DNA from: Bacteroidales bacterium
GTDB taxonomy: Bacteria; Bacteroidota; Bacteroidia; Bacteroidales; JAIOZK01
Length of the DNA: 49,942 bases
Direction of reading: 5' to 3'
NCBI GenBank assembly: GCA_021740625.1
Contig: JAIOZK010000008.1
Coordinates: forward strand, 91,627-141,568
The notes under the pieces are model-generated. The model had not been told where the DNA came from. It saw only the letters and a program-made list of their open reading frames with translations, and searched no databases. The translations under genes were made by a program, and so were the position numbers. Of the stretch, positions 1 through 8,547 are shown one piece after another; within the stretch, counting starts at the first letter, position 1; every line of letters begins with the position of its first letter.

Positions 1-45
1 TTAAACGATAAAGAGAAAGTAAAACAATATCTTGATATTCAATAA
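1..45 (+). CDS. C-terminal tail of a probable KaiB-like protein (partial)
   Basis: An open frame enters from the left edge and stops with TAA at 43-45. It gives only 14 residues, LNDKEKVKQYLDIQ. This resembles the usual KaiB ending, in which a D/N-x-E-K-V stretch is followed by a short LD(I/L) tail. The frame ends 11 bases before kaiC, and kaiB directly upstream of kaiC is the standard order. KaiB has a thioredoxin-like fold and binds the KaiC CI ring. Seen: the tail and its position. Inferred: the identity. Fourteen residues are too few for certainty. Confidence 0.5.
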   Translation, partial: LNDKEKVKQYLDIQ

Positions 46-56
46 AAGCGGATCTC

Positions 57-1586
57 ATGAAAAACAGCATCAAAGACATTGAAAAACTAGCCACAAGAAT
101 TCCGGGTTTTGATCATATATCACAAGGTGGGTTGCCCAGCGGAAGGACCACTCTCATTTCGGGCACAGCAGGAAGTGCCAAAACAGTTTTTGCAGCCCAG
201 TTTCTGATAGAAGGGATTGAAGAAAACGGAACAGGAGGCGTTTTTGTAACCTTTGAAGAATCCCCGGATGATATTAAACGGAACATGAGTAGTTTCAACT
301 GGGACATAGATCATTTTGAACAGGAGAACAAATGGATGTTTGTAGATGCCTCCCCCCAGCCGGAGGAAACACAGCTTGAGGTTGGTGATTATGATCTGAG
401 TGCTTTGCTTGCCAGGATAGAATATGCAGTAAATAAAACCCGGGCCAAACGTGTTTCACTGGATTCGATCGGTGCCATTTTCACACAGTTCAAAGATGTG
501 AACATCATCCGGAGAGAATTGTTCAGGATCTCTGCAGCACTTAAAAAAATGGATGTAACCGCAGTACTAACCGCCGAAAGAACCAAGGAATACGGTGACA
601 TCGCCCGCTTTGGTGTGGAAGAATTTGTTGCCGATAATGTGATCATCTTGCGCAATATCCTGGATGATGAAAAACGGCGCAGAACCATAGAGATCTTAAA
701 ATACAGGGGAACCATGCACCAGAAAGGGGAATATCCGTTTACCATCATCCCCGGAGAAGGATTGACCGTAATTCCGCTTTCTGCCATTGAACTGGAACAA
801 AAATCATCCAATGTCAGGATCAGCAGTGGCAATCAAGAACTGGACAAGATGTGTGGGGGTGGGTTTTTCAGGGATTCCATCATCCTGGTTTCAGGGGCAA
901 CAGGTACCGGGAAAACACTAACAGCAACGGAATTTATGGCTGCTGGAACCAAGAAAAAAGAACCCAGTCTTTTGTTTGCCTTCGAGGAAAGCAGGGAACA
1001 ACTTTTTAGAAATGCCATCGGTTGGGGCATTGACTTTGAAAATCTCGAAAGGAAAGGCTTGTTAAAAGTGGTTTGTGTATATCCGGAAACAGCAGGCCTC
1101 GAAGACCACCTGATCAACATCAAATCCATAATCACTGAATTCAAACCCAAAAGAGTAGCCATCGACAGCCTGTCTGCCCTTGAAAGGGTATCCACCATAA
1201 AAGGTTTCAGGGAATTTGTCATTGGCCTGACTTCCTTCATCAAGCACCAGGAAATTGCCGGGATGTTCACTTCCACCACCCCAACCCTCATGGGAGGTAC
1301 ATCCATTACGGAAGCCCATATTTCTACCATAACGGATTCTATCATTTTGCTTCGCTATGTAGAAACCTATGGGGAAATGCGCAGGGGCATCACCGTGCTG
1401 AAAATGAGGGGCTCCTTCCATGATAAGGACATCAGGGAATTCAAGATCGACAGCAAAGGCATGCACATCGATAAAGCATTCCGTGATGTTTCCGGGATTA
1501 TTTCTGGCTATACCATGCAATCCAATATCAGAAATGAAATTGCAAGAATTGATAACCTTTTTACGGAGGACAAACAACAGCAATAA
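57..1586 (+). CDS. kaiC: KaiC-type double-domain RecA ATPase
   Basis: Two tandem KaiC/RecA domains in 509 residues, close to the roughly 519 of the cyanobacterial clock protein. The CI domain has its P-loop GTAGSAKT at 36-43 and the catalytic Glu pair at 67-68. The CII domain has GATGTGKT at 280-287 and Glu 310-311. The CII phosphorylation segment is intact: Thr418, Ser423 and Thr424 match Thr426, Ser431 and Thr432 of Synechococcus KaiC. The protein should therefore form ATP-dependent hexamers and could autophosphorylate. It lies between a probable kaiB and a hybrid histidine kinase that starts 3 bases after its stop codon. KaiA is absent here, so the system is either a simple hourglass/stress timer or signals directly to the kinase. 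Cytoplasmic. The start ATG at 57 has little Shine-Dalgarno sequence, as is normal for the phylum. Confidence 0.93.
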   Translation: MKNSIKDIEKLATRIPGFDHISQGGLPSGRTTLISGTAGSAKTVFAAQFLIEGIEENGTGGVFVTFEESPDDIKRNMSSFNWDIDHFEQENKWMFVDASPQPEETQLEVGDYDLSALLARIEYAVNKTRAKRVSLDSIGAIFTQFKDVNIIRRELFRISAALKKMDVTAVLTAERTKEYGDIARFGVEEFVADNVIILRNILDDEKRRRTIEILKYRGTMHQKGEYPFTIIPGEGLTVIPLSAIELEQKSSNVRISSGNQELDKMCGGGFFRDSIILVSGATGTGKTLTATEFMAAGTKKKEPSLLFAFEESREQLFRNAIGWGIDFENLERKGLLKVVCVYPETAGLEDHLINIKSIITEFKPKRVAIDSLSALERVSTIKGFREFVIGLTSFIKHQEIAGMFTSTTPTLMGGTSITEAHISTITDSIILLRYVETYGEMRRGITVLKMRGSFHDKDIREFKIDSKGMHIDKAFRDVSGIISGYTMQSNIRNEIARIDNLFTEDKQQQ

Positions 1587-1589
1587 ATC

Positions 1590-3653
1590 ATGAGTAAAGG
1601 TAAAATTCTGATCGTTGACGATGACAAAGAGATCCTTGCAATATTTAAACGAATCATCAGCAAGCAGGGTTATGAAGTTTTTACGGCCCTTGATAGAACA
1701 AATGCAAAAAAAATTGCTTTCGACCAAAGGCCCGATCTTATATTGCTGGACGTAATGCTGGGAAAGGATTCAGGTATTGCTTTGATGAAAGCGCTTAAAT
1801 CGGATGAAAGGACCTCTGATTGCTTTATTGTTTTGATTTCAGGCCAGATGAAATCATCCATTGATCAATCGGAAGGCCTGGAATCAGGTGCAGACGGCTA
1901 CCTGCTCAAACCGATCAACCAGAGAGAACTACTGGCCTGGATTGATTCATTCTTAAAACACAAAAAAAGCATCAATGCGTTAAAGCTCAGTGAAGAACGC
2001 TCCCGGCTCATCATCAACAGAAATGTTGACGGGATACTGATCCTTGACCGGACAGGGGTGATCCGGTTTGCTAATCCTGCTGCCAACAATTTGTTTGAGA
2101 AAGAAGAAAACGGCCTCCTGGATAATAATTTTGGTTATCCCCTGGTACAGGGAGAAAGCACAGAGATCAACCTCAGAACCAAACATGGTTACGACAGGAT
2201 TTCAGAAATGCGCACCGCCAGCTTAATCTGGGAAGGAGAGGAAATGACTCTTGCCACGCTGCGCGACATTACTGACAGAAAAAGAGCAGAGATCAGGCTG
2301 AAAGCTCAGAACGAAGAAATAGGTCGCCAGAACAAAGAGTATAAATTCCTCACAGAAGAGTATATGGTTACCAATGAGGAGTTGCTTGAGAGTTATGAAG
2401 AACTGAGAGATAGCAACAAGCAACTGGAAAAAACCAGGGATGAGCTCAAGAAAACCATCGATCGGCTCAACAAAAGCAACAAAAAACTCGAACAACAGAA
2501 AGATGAGTTGAGCAAAGCAAAAATCAAGGCAGAAGAAAGTGAAAAGATCAAAACCAACTTTCTTGCTTCCATGGCCCACGAGCTGAGGTCACCATTGAAT
2601 GCGATCATTGGCTTCAGCAATTTGATCAAACCGGAGCTGAATCCCCATGAAATTACCCGTTTTGCATCAATCATAGAATCTAATGGAAATAACCTTTTGA
2701 GTATTATCGATGATACTTTTAATCTGGCCCTGATTGATTCAGGACAGGCAAGCCTGCGAAATGAATTATTTTCTCTCGATGAGTTTTTTACGGAGTTGAA
2801 CCTGTCTGCTGAACAATTGTTCCTGGCCTTCAATAAAAATGAAATAAAACTTGAATTCCTGCCCCATCCCGGCAAGGAAAAGACATTGCTTTATTCTGAC
2901 AAGAGTAAAATACAACAAATACTTCTCAACTTATTAAAAAACGCTTTCAAATTCACCAAAAAAGGATTCATTAAATATGGTTTTCTGGTAAAGAAGGAAA
3001 ACATAGAATTCTTCGTCGAAGACTCAGGAATTGGAATCCCGGAAGACAAAAAAGAGAGTATTTTCGAAAGGTTCCAGCAATTGGATTCCTTACCCAAAAC
3101 TGCACAGGGAGCTGGTTTGGGACTTACCATCAGCATGGAACTGTTGCATATGCTGGAAGGTAAGATGTCAGTTGAATCGGAGATATCCAAAGGCAGCAAA
3201 TTTGTATTCAGCATTCCAAGGAAAATGGAAAAGATTGAAAAACAGGCAGAAGAATTTTCCTATGGTCCGGAAAACATACAAACTTTTCTCAAAGACAGGA
3301 ATATCCTTGTGGTGGAAGATGATGAAAACAACTATCTTTTGATAAAAGCTTTGCTTGAACCCATGAAGGCAAGAATCACGCATGCCTGGAATGGCAAACA
3401 GGCAGTCAGGCTTGTAGATAAAAATAACTATGATTGTATTTTAATGGATCTGAGATTGCCTTTTATGAATGGATTTGATTCAACAAAAGAGATACGCAAA
3501 AAGAACAAAAAAATTCCGATACTTGCCATCACCGCATATGCCTTTAAAGAAGAACTGCAACAAGCAATGGAAGCAGGTTGCAACGATACCATCGTAAAAC
3601 CCCTCAGGAAGCATGAATTATTTGGTAAGATGCTTCAATGCCTGAACAATTAA
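1590..3653 (+). CDS. Hybrid sensor histidine kinase (REC-PAS-HisKA-HATPase-REC)
   Basis: Cytoplasmic hybrid kinase of 687 residues without membrane segments. Order: receiver 1 (about 4-122, acidic DDD at 10-12, phospho-acceptor Asp54, Lys107), PAS (about 135-230), a coiled coil (about 230-320), HisKA with His330 in MAHELRSPL, HATPase with N-box Asn451, DSGIGI near 478 and GAGLGL at 507-512, and receiver 2 (about 570-687, Asp620). All catalytic residues are present. Its start is 3 bases after the kaiC stop, so the two are co-transcribed and probably translationally coupled. The likely role is to read KaiC state (as SasA does in cyanobacteria) or a second input through receiver 1, and to pass phosphate to the C-terminal receiver. 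No DNA-binding output domain is attached. The KaiC partnership is inferred from the operon. Confidence 0.9.
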   Translation: MSKGKILIVDDDKEILAIFKRIISKQGYEVFTALDRTNAKKIAFDQRPDLILLDVMLGKDSGIALMKALKSDERTSDCFIVLISGQMKSSIDQSEGLESGADGYLLKPINQRELLAWIDSFLKHKKSINALKLSEERSRLIINRNVDGILILDRTGVIRFANPAANNLFEKEENGLLDNNFGYPLVQGESTEINLRTKHGYDRISEMRTASLIWEGEEMTLATLRDITDRKRAEIRLKAQNEEIGRQNKEYKFLTEEYMVTNEELLESYEELRDSNKQLEKTRDELKKTIDRLNKSNKKLEQQKDELSKAKIKAEESEKIKTNFLASMAHELRSPLNAIIGFSNLIKPELNPHEITRFASIIESNGNNLLSIIDDTFNLALIDSGQASLRNELFSLDEFFTELNLSAEQLFLAFNKNEIKLEFLPHPGKEKTLLYSDKSKIQQILLNLLKNAFKFTKKGFIKYGFLVKKENIEFFVEDSGIGIPEDKKESIFERFQQLDSLPKTAQGAGLGLTISMELLHMLEGKMSVESEISKGSKFVFSIPRKMEKIEKQAEEFSYGPENIQTFLKDRNILVVEDDENNYLLIKALLEPMKARITHAWNGKQAVRLVDKNNYDCILMDLRLPFMNGFDSTKEIRKKNKKIPILAITAYAFKEELQQAMEAGCNDTIVKPLRKHELFGKMLQCLNN

Positions 3654-4004
3654 AAATGAACTACCCAGAAACAAGCCTGCGGGGTATCGAGGTGCAATAT
3701 TCGCTTGATACACCCCATGGGGGCGGAGAACCTGACTGGCCGTCAGGCAAGTTATACCCTGGAAATTCCTCGACAGTGCCTTCGCTGAGCAGCTTCAGCA
3801 CCCGCGGAAGCCCGGGATCCCTGCCTCGCCGGCAGCCAAGGAGTTCGACTTTGTTTTGTTCAGTTCGCTCACACTCCTGAAAATAACTGTTTCACTGATT
3901 TAAGAACTTTCAGGCTTGACTATTTCAAAATTCAAAAAAAATTGTGACCTTTGAAGATAGAATGAAAAGACAATAGAAAATATTAATTTAAACCATAAAT
4001 CAAG
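3654..4004. other. Intergenic region with a GC-rich, hairpin-rich block
   Basis: 351 bases without a convincing gene. Positions 3670-3880 are clearly richer in G+C than the flanks and hold several inverted repeats. GGGGTATCGAG at 3681-3691 faces CTTGATA plus CCCC at 3704-3716 with a 2-base bulge. CCTGAC at 3731-3736 faces GTCAGG at 3742-3747 over a 5-base loop. CTGCC at 3821-3825 faces GGCAG at 3831-3835. GCTGA and TCAGC pair near 3784-3798. This could be a cluster of REP-like palindromes, the end of the kaiC operon transcript, or an unknown structured RNA. An 80-codon open frame through it has low-complexity, unprotein-like composition and was not called. From 3890 on it is ordinary AT-rich leader for the ferritin. 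Confidence 0.5.
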
Positions 4005-4496
4005 ATGAAAGAAAAAAGTATCGAGCTTTTGAACAAAGCCGTAGCAGATGAGTTGACCGCCGTACACCAGTACATGTATTTTCATTTTCACTGCGATGAC
4101 CAGGGATACGACTTGCTGGCCAATCTTTTCAGACGCACGGCCATTGAAGAAATGGTGCATGTCGAAAGGCTGGCCGAAAGGATCCTTTTCCTGGGCGGTG
4201 AAGTGGAAATGGTAGTGGGTGACGAAGTGAAAAAGATCCATGATGTGCGCGAAATGATTACCCTGGCAACAGAAATGGAAGAATCCAGCGCAAACGATTA
4301 TAACAACTGGGCCAATGAATGTTCGGCCAATGCCGACTCTGGCTCTAAAAAACTTTTCGAATCACTTGTTGAGGATGAAGAACGTCATTTTGATCAGTTT
4401 GACGATGAGATGGCAAATCTGAAAAAATTTGGCGAAAACTACCTGGCCCTGCAATCCATCGAAAGGAGCAAGAATATCGGAGGAGAGGCCGAATAG
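4005..4496 (+). CDS. bfr: Bacterioferritin
   Basis: Ferritin-like four-helix protein of 163 residues, the usual bacterioferritin length. The di-iron ferroxidase ligands align with E. coli Bfr with a shift of two: Glu16, Glu49, His52, Glu92, Glu125 and His128. Met50 occupies the place of the haem-ligating Met52, so a haem-binding 24-mer is likely. It would oxidise Fe(II) and store the ferric mineral in the cytoplasm, protecting against iron-driven oxidative damage. It stands alone: the kinase upstream ends 350 bases away, and an AraC-type regulator with a metal-binding-like domain is convergent downstream. Regulation by that regulator is possible but not shown. The start ATG follows an A-rich leader. 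Confidence 0.9.
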   Translation: MKEKSIELLNKAVADELTAVHQYMYFHFHCDDQGYDLLANLFRRTAIEEMVHVERLAERILFLGGEVEMVVGDEVKKIHDVREMITLATEMEESSANDYNNWANECSANADSGSKKLFESLVEDEERHFDQFDDEMANLKKFGENYLALQSIERSKNIGGEAE

Positions 4497-4504
4497 GAGG
4501 TTTT

Positions 4505-4632
4505 TCATTTTCCATTCTGCATTGTGCATTTCGCATGTACCATTTGCGTTTATTGCCACATGTCATGCGTTGGATTTTTGGCTTGCATTTAAATGTTATA
4601 TGTAAAATGCCGAATGTAGAATGCAAAATATC
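4505..4632. repeat. Imperfect palindromic intergenic repeat
   Basis: Two arms of about 31 bases, 4506-4536 and the complement of about 4602-4632, match at roughly 24 positions. Both are built from CATTCTGCATT-like words. Together they would form a long imperfect hairpin between the convergent bfr and AraC-type genes. It may be a bidirectional terminator or a dispersed Bacteroidota intergenic repeat. Only one copy lies in this window, so its repeat status elsewhere is inferred. Confidence 0.45.
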
Positions 4633-4675
4633 ATTGGCCATTCGACTTTGTCGCTTTCATCGGCCCAGCCTTCAA

Positions 4676-5257
4676 TCACAATTCAAGTATATCCTTCCTG
4701 CCCGGATTTCTTTTGTAGTCTGAAACCGAAACACCGGTCACATTTTTGAATTGCGTGGATAAATACTGAACACTGCTATATCCCATCGCAAAGGCAATTT
4801 CGCTCAGTGTTAGTTCATCATCTTCAAGCAATCCCTTTACTTTTTCAATTTTTTGCAGAATGATGTATTTTTCCAGGGTAATTTTCTCATGTTTCTTGAA
4901 AATTGTGCTGATGTGCTGGTAGGACATATCGAATTTCTCCACCAGGAAATCCGAATTTCTGACCATGGCATTGTAGGTTGAATAATGGATCAATTTGATT
5001 ATGGCAGCCTTGATTTCCTCCACGATCCTGGCTTCCCGGTTTTGAAGGGGCTTGAACCCGAGCTCCTCGAGTTTTCCCTTCAATTCCTCCCAACTGATCC
5101 GATCCGGGTCAAAACGGAACCTGAATTGCCCGAGGCGTTTACTTTCAACTTCAACATTTAACTTCTCAAACTCCAGCTCAATGATCCGGGTACAACAATC
5201 TGTCAGTACATTTTTTAAAAAAAATTCTCTGGTAATATATTTTCCGGAAGCTGACAA
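4676..5257 (-). CDS. AraC-family regulator with HMA-like N-terminal domain
   Basis: 193 residues. The C-terminal part (about 95-190) is an AraC-type double helix-turn-helix; LTLSEIAFAMGYSSVQYLSTQF is the second, best conserved motif. The N-terminal 70 residues look like a heavy-metal-associated ferredoxin-like fold, as in a Bacteroidota group of AraC proteins with a CxxC-like metal loop. Here the loop reads NVLTDCC, so two adjacent cysteines replace the spaced pair. The likely role is metal-responsive transcription control, possibly of efflux or iron genes. There is no ATG in the first 95 codons. The TTG at 5255-5257 is the best start: a stop lies 8 codons upstream and a TAAATTTG promoter element lies 16 bases ahead. 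Target genes cannot be deduced here. Confidence 0.75.
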   Translation of the reverse strand: MSASGKYITREFFLKNVLTDCCTRIIELEFEKLNVEVESKRLGQFRFRFDPDRISWEELKGKLEELGFKPLQNREARIVEEIKAAIIKLIHYSTYNAMVRNSDFLVEKFDMSYQHISTIFKKHEKITLEKYIILQKIEKVKGLLEDDELTLSEIAFAMGYSSVQYLSTQFKNVTGVSVSDYKRNPGRKDILEL

Positions 5258-5273
5258 TATTTTCGTTTTGGAG

Positions 5274-5281
5274 CAAATTTA
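5274..5281 (-). promoter_or_regulatory. Promoter -7 element (TAAATTTG) of the AraC-type gene
   Basis: The complement reads TAAATTTG, matching the Bacteroidota consensus TAnnTTTG. A TTG lies 22 bases upstream as a possible -33 element. It supports the TTG start of the regulator. Confidence 0.55.
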
Positions 5282-5373
5282 AAATATTTTAACGGGATTG
5301 TTTCAAGACAATAAAATACAGTGTTTTCAGTTATTAGAATTCAAAACAGAATCCCATTTCCAAAAGAATTGAA

Positions 5374-7755
5374 ATGAAAATAATCAGGATTATCACCACA
5401 GTTTTATTGCTAGTTTTCTCTTCCGGTTTAATTTTCTCACAGGGTGTCGGTATCGGTCATTGGCGGGATCATTTGCCCTACAACAAAAGCGTTGCAGTTG
5501 CGAAAATGGATAAGCGGGTATATTGCGCCACACCTTACGACCTTTTTTATTTCAACACCTCCGACAACAGCATCAACCGCTTGTCGAAAATTAACGGACT
5601 GACTGACTTCGGCATCAGCACCATCGAATATAACAAAGAACTCGATATCCTGCTGGTAGCATACAAAAATGCCAACATCGACCTGGTCAAAAACGGAAAT
5701 ATCATCAATATTCCCGATATAAAAAGGGCCAATCTCTTTGGCAACAAAACGATCAACAGGGTTTTGTTCATTGATCAATTTGCCTACCTTTCATGTGGAT
5801 TCGGAATTGTGGTGCTGGATCTCGACCGGGAAGAAATCAAGGATACTTATTACATTGGGCCCGATGGGACCCAGATCAACATCACGGATTTCGCGGCCAA
5901 CGATACTTCCTTTTTCGCTTCCACCGAAACTGGTATTTATACCGCCTACCGGGATGAACCCAATCTGGCAAATTTTGCAAACTGGTCAAAGATATCCCAT
6001 ACACCCCATAACAATACAAAAGTTGATCAACTTGAATTTTTCCAGGAGAATTTGCTGGTGAATTTTGTTTTCAACGATGGAGATAAGGATACGCTTTTCC
6101 GCTTTGGAGGTAATACATGGAATTACTTGGATACGGTCAATATCGACAAGGTTCGTAACATCAATATTGAAAATTCCAAACTGATTATATCCGACGACAT
6201 TTATGTAAAGATCTTCAAGGAGGATTTTAGTTTTGATAAAGAACTTACAAGTTATTATGTCGGTATGGCTAACCTTGAGTATGTCTCACCTCATCCTGCG
6301 GAAGTGATCATGGATGAAAAGGGGGATTACTGGATTGCCGATCGCAACCATGGATTGCTTCACATATTCGATAATGCGCAATTTGCCAGAGTTTTTGAGC
6401 CGGAAGGTCCACCCAGTATCAATTCCTTCGACATGACCGGTGCAGGCGAAGCCATATGGATCACACCGGGTGGAAAGACCGATGTTTGGTCGGCTGTATA
6501 TAACCGAGAAGGTATTTTTGTGTTTGAAGATGAAGACTGGAAGGTCTTCAATTCTTACAATACAACAGGACTTCAGGGCATGCATGATTTTATTGTCCTG
6601 GCAGCCAATCCCCTCAACCCCGACCAGGTCTTTGCGGGAGCTTTCAGAAATGAGTTTGGCATAGCCGAGTTCAACAAGCAGGAACTGGTAAATATGTATA
6701 ACGACACCAACAGCTCGATCCAGAAATGGGAAGCTGCCAACTCCATTGCCATCACTGGAATGGATTTCGACCAGAACGGAAATCTCTGGGTTGCCAATTC
6801 CGGGGCTTCCGATATTCTTTCGGTCAGGAAGGAGGATGGCAGCAAAGACGGAGAGTGGCATTCATTCAACCTCGGGTCTTCCCTGAGTTCCGTTGATGTT
6901 GGCAGTTTAACGGTGGATACTTACAACCAGAAATGGATCATCAAAAGGAAAACCATTGAGAGCTCATTATTTGCAGCAGTGTTTACCGAAAACGGCACTT
7001 TCTCAAATACGGCAGATGATGAAGTTCAAAACATAACCGCCAATCCCGGTTCCGGTAACATACCCGGCAACAAGCTTTATTGCCTGACCCCCGATCAGGA
7101 TGGAGAAATCTGGATCGGGACAGATGATGGAATTGCAGTGATCTATACACCTGAAAATATTTTTAGGGGAGGTAACTTCGATGCCCAGCGCATCATCATT
7201 CCCAGAAATGATGGTAGCGGACTGGGTGATATCCTGCTGGAAAACGAGGTGATCACCTGCATCACCGTTGACGGTGATAACAACAAATGGATTGGGACTG
7301 ATAATGCCGGAGTATTCCTTGTTTCGGAAGATGGCATGGAAGAGATCTATCATTTCTCAGCAGAAGACAGCCCCTTGTTTGCCGATCTGATCAACGATAT
7401 AGCCATAAACGAAGAAGGTGAAGTATTCATTGGTACCGCCAACGGGATCATTTCATTCAGGGCCGAATCCGCTCCGGCACAACCCGTACTCAATGATGTA
7501 TATGCCTATCCCAACCCGGTTCATTCGTCTTTTACAGGCAAGATCGGGATCAAAGGACTGGTGAAGGATGCAGATGTAAAAATTACCGACATCAGCGGAA
7601 ACCTGGTTTACAAGACCAGGTCGCAGGGCGGACAGGCCGTATGGGATGGAAATAATTTTGAAGGCAAAAGAGCCCGAACCGGCGTTTACCTGGTCTTCAT
7701 TACCAATGAAGATGGCAGCGAAACGGAAGTAACCAAGATTTTGTTTGTAAATTAA
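5374..7755 (+). CDS. porZ: PorZ-like beta-propeller component of the type IX secretion system
   Basis: 793 residues, near the 776 of Porphyromonas gingivalis PorZ. A signal peptide covers about 1-22, ending in FSQ. The mature protein begins GVGIGHWRDHLPYNKSVAVA, the typical PorZ opening, and continues as repeated propeller blades with recurrent (D/E)xxxWIG(T/A) strands such as GEIWIGTDDG and NKWIGTDNAG. The C-terminal 80 residues, from YAYPNPVHSSFTGK, form a T9SS C-terminal domain. In P. gingivalis PorZ is surface-exposed and works with PorU, PorV and PorQ in cleaving and attaching cargo to lipopolysaccharide. Its presence indicates a working T9SS for the cargo proteins in this window. recO follows after 4 bases, an arrangement I recall as common in the phylum. 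Confidence 0.85.
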   Translation: MKIIRIITTVLLLVFSSGLIFSQGVGIGHWRDHLPYNKSVAVAKMDKRVYCATPYDLFYFNTSDNSINRLSKINGLTDFGISTIEYNKELDILLVAYKNANIDLVKNGNIINIPDIKRANLFGNKTINRVLFIDQFAYLSCGFGIVVLDLDREEIKDTYYIGPDGTQINITDFAANDTSFFASTETGIYTAYRDEPNLANFANWSKISHTPHNNTKVDQLEFFQENLLVNFVFNDGDKDTLFRFGGNTWNYLDTVNIDKVRNINIENSKLIISDDIYVKIFKEDFSFDKELTSYYVGMANLEYVSPHPAEVIMDEKGDYWIADRNHGLLHIFDNAQFARVFEPEGPPSINSFDMTGAGEAIWITPGGKTDVWSAVYNREGIFVFEDEDWKVFNSYNTTGLQGMHDFIVLAANPLNPDQVFAGAFRNEFGIAEFNKQELVNMYNDTNSSIQKWEAANSIAITGMDFDQNGNLWVANSGASDILSVRKEDGSKDGEWHSFNLGSSLSSVDVGSLTVDTYNQKWIIKRKTIESSLFAAVFTENGTFSNTADDEVQNITANPGSGNIPGNKLYCLTPDQDGEIWIGTDDGIAVIYTPENIFRGGNFDAQRIIIPRNDGSGLGDILLENEVITCITVDGDNNKWIGTDNAGVFLVSEDGMEEIYHFSAEDSPLFADLINDIAINEEGEVFIGTANGIISFRAESAPAQPVLNDVYAYPNPVHSSFTGKIGIKGLVKDADVKITDISGNLVYKTRSQGGQAVWDGNNFEGKRARTGVYLVFITNEDGSETEVTKILFVN

Positions 7756-7759
7756 GACC

Positions 7760-8485
7760 ATGCTTCACAAAACCCGGGGCATCGTACTGCAAAGCATCAA
7801 GTATTCCGAAAGCAGCAATATTTTAAAAATCTATACAGAAGCATTCGGGCTTAAATCTTATATCATCAGAGGCCTCCGGAAATCGAAATCCCGAACCAAA
7901 GCATCCCTTTTTCAACATTTGTCGCTGCTCGAGCTTGTGGTTTACGACAAGGATAAGAAAGACATACAAAACATCAAGGAGGTCAGGCCCGCCTACATTT
8001 TCAGGGACATTCCCTTTAACATCAACAAATCTTCCATCATTCTCTTTATGAATGAACTGATCAACAAATCAATACGCGAGGAAGAAAGCAACCCTGAAAT
8101 GTTCGAATTTATTTATGGAAGTATTGTCAGACTGGATAAGCTTGCGCAGGGAGAATTCAATTTTCACCTGGTCTTTATCATCTTGTTTACAAAATACCTT
8201 GGGTTTTATCCCATGCATTTCGGAAAGCAGGATTTTCCTTTCCTGGATCTTCAGGAAGGTCTTTTTCAAAAAAGCAGGCCTTCCCATTCGGATTTTCTGT
8301 CAGGAGAAAACAGTAGCTTCATCAGGCAAATACTGGTCAATGGTTTTGAAATAGCAGATCAACTTGAAATCCCGGCCCGAAACAGGAAAGAAATGTTGAA
8401 CAGCATGCTGCAATATTACCGGCTACACCTCCCTGATTTTTCTCCCATGAAATCACCGGCGGTTTTGCATTCGGTATTTCATTGA
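7760..8485 (+). CDS. recO: DNA repair protein RecO
   Basis: 241 residues, typical RecO length. The N-terminus MLHKTRGIVLQSIKYSESSN is the characteristic OB-fold start: a strand, then (K/R)YxExS. Basic LRKSKSRTKAS and the helical C-terminal domain follow. RecO binds single-stranded DNA and with RecR loads RecA onto SSB-coated strands at gaps. It is cytoplasmic. The ATG lies 4 bases after the porZ stop, so it is co-transcribed. The end overlaps the AT-rich promoter of the next gene. Confidence 0.92.
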   Translation: MLHKTRGIVLQSIKYSESSNILKIYTEAFGLKSYIIRGLRKSKSRTKASLFQHLSLLELVVYDKDKKDIQNIKEVRPAYIFRDIPFNINKSSIILFMNELINKSIREEESNPEMFEFIYGSIVRLDKLAQGEFNFHLVFIILFTKYLGFYPMHFGKQDFPFLDLQEGLFQKSRPSHSDFLSGENSSFIRQILVNGFEIADQLEIPARNRKEMLNSMLQYYRLHLPDFSPMKSPAVLHSVFH

Positions 8486-8508
8486 ACGATATATTCCTTT
8501 GTATTCTT

Positions 8509-8516
8509 TATTTTTG
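8509..8516 (+). promoter_or_regulatory. Promoter -7 element (TATTTTTG)
   Basis: TATTTTTG matches TAnnTTTG, and TTG at 8482-8484 lies 24 bases upstream. It is 31 bases before the ATG at 8548, which supports that start over the in-frame TTG at 8482. Confidence 0.5.
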
Positions 8517-8547
8517 TAAGCATAAGGATCAAAACCCAAAAAACAAA

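Noticed and set aside
1062-1727. 221-codon open frame antisense to kaiC and the kinase
   Set aside because: Shadow frame; spans two genes and has no domain.
3638-3880. 80-codon open frame overlapping the kinase end
   Set aside because: Low-complexity composition, crosses palindromes, no family resemblance and no promoter.
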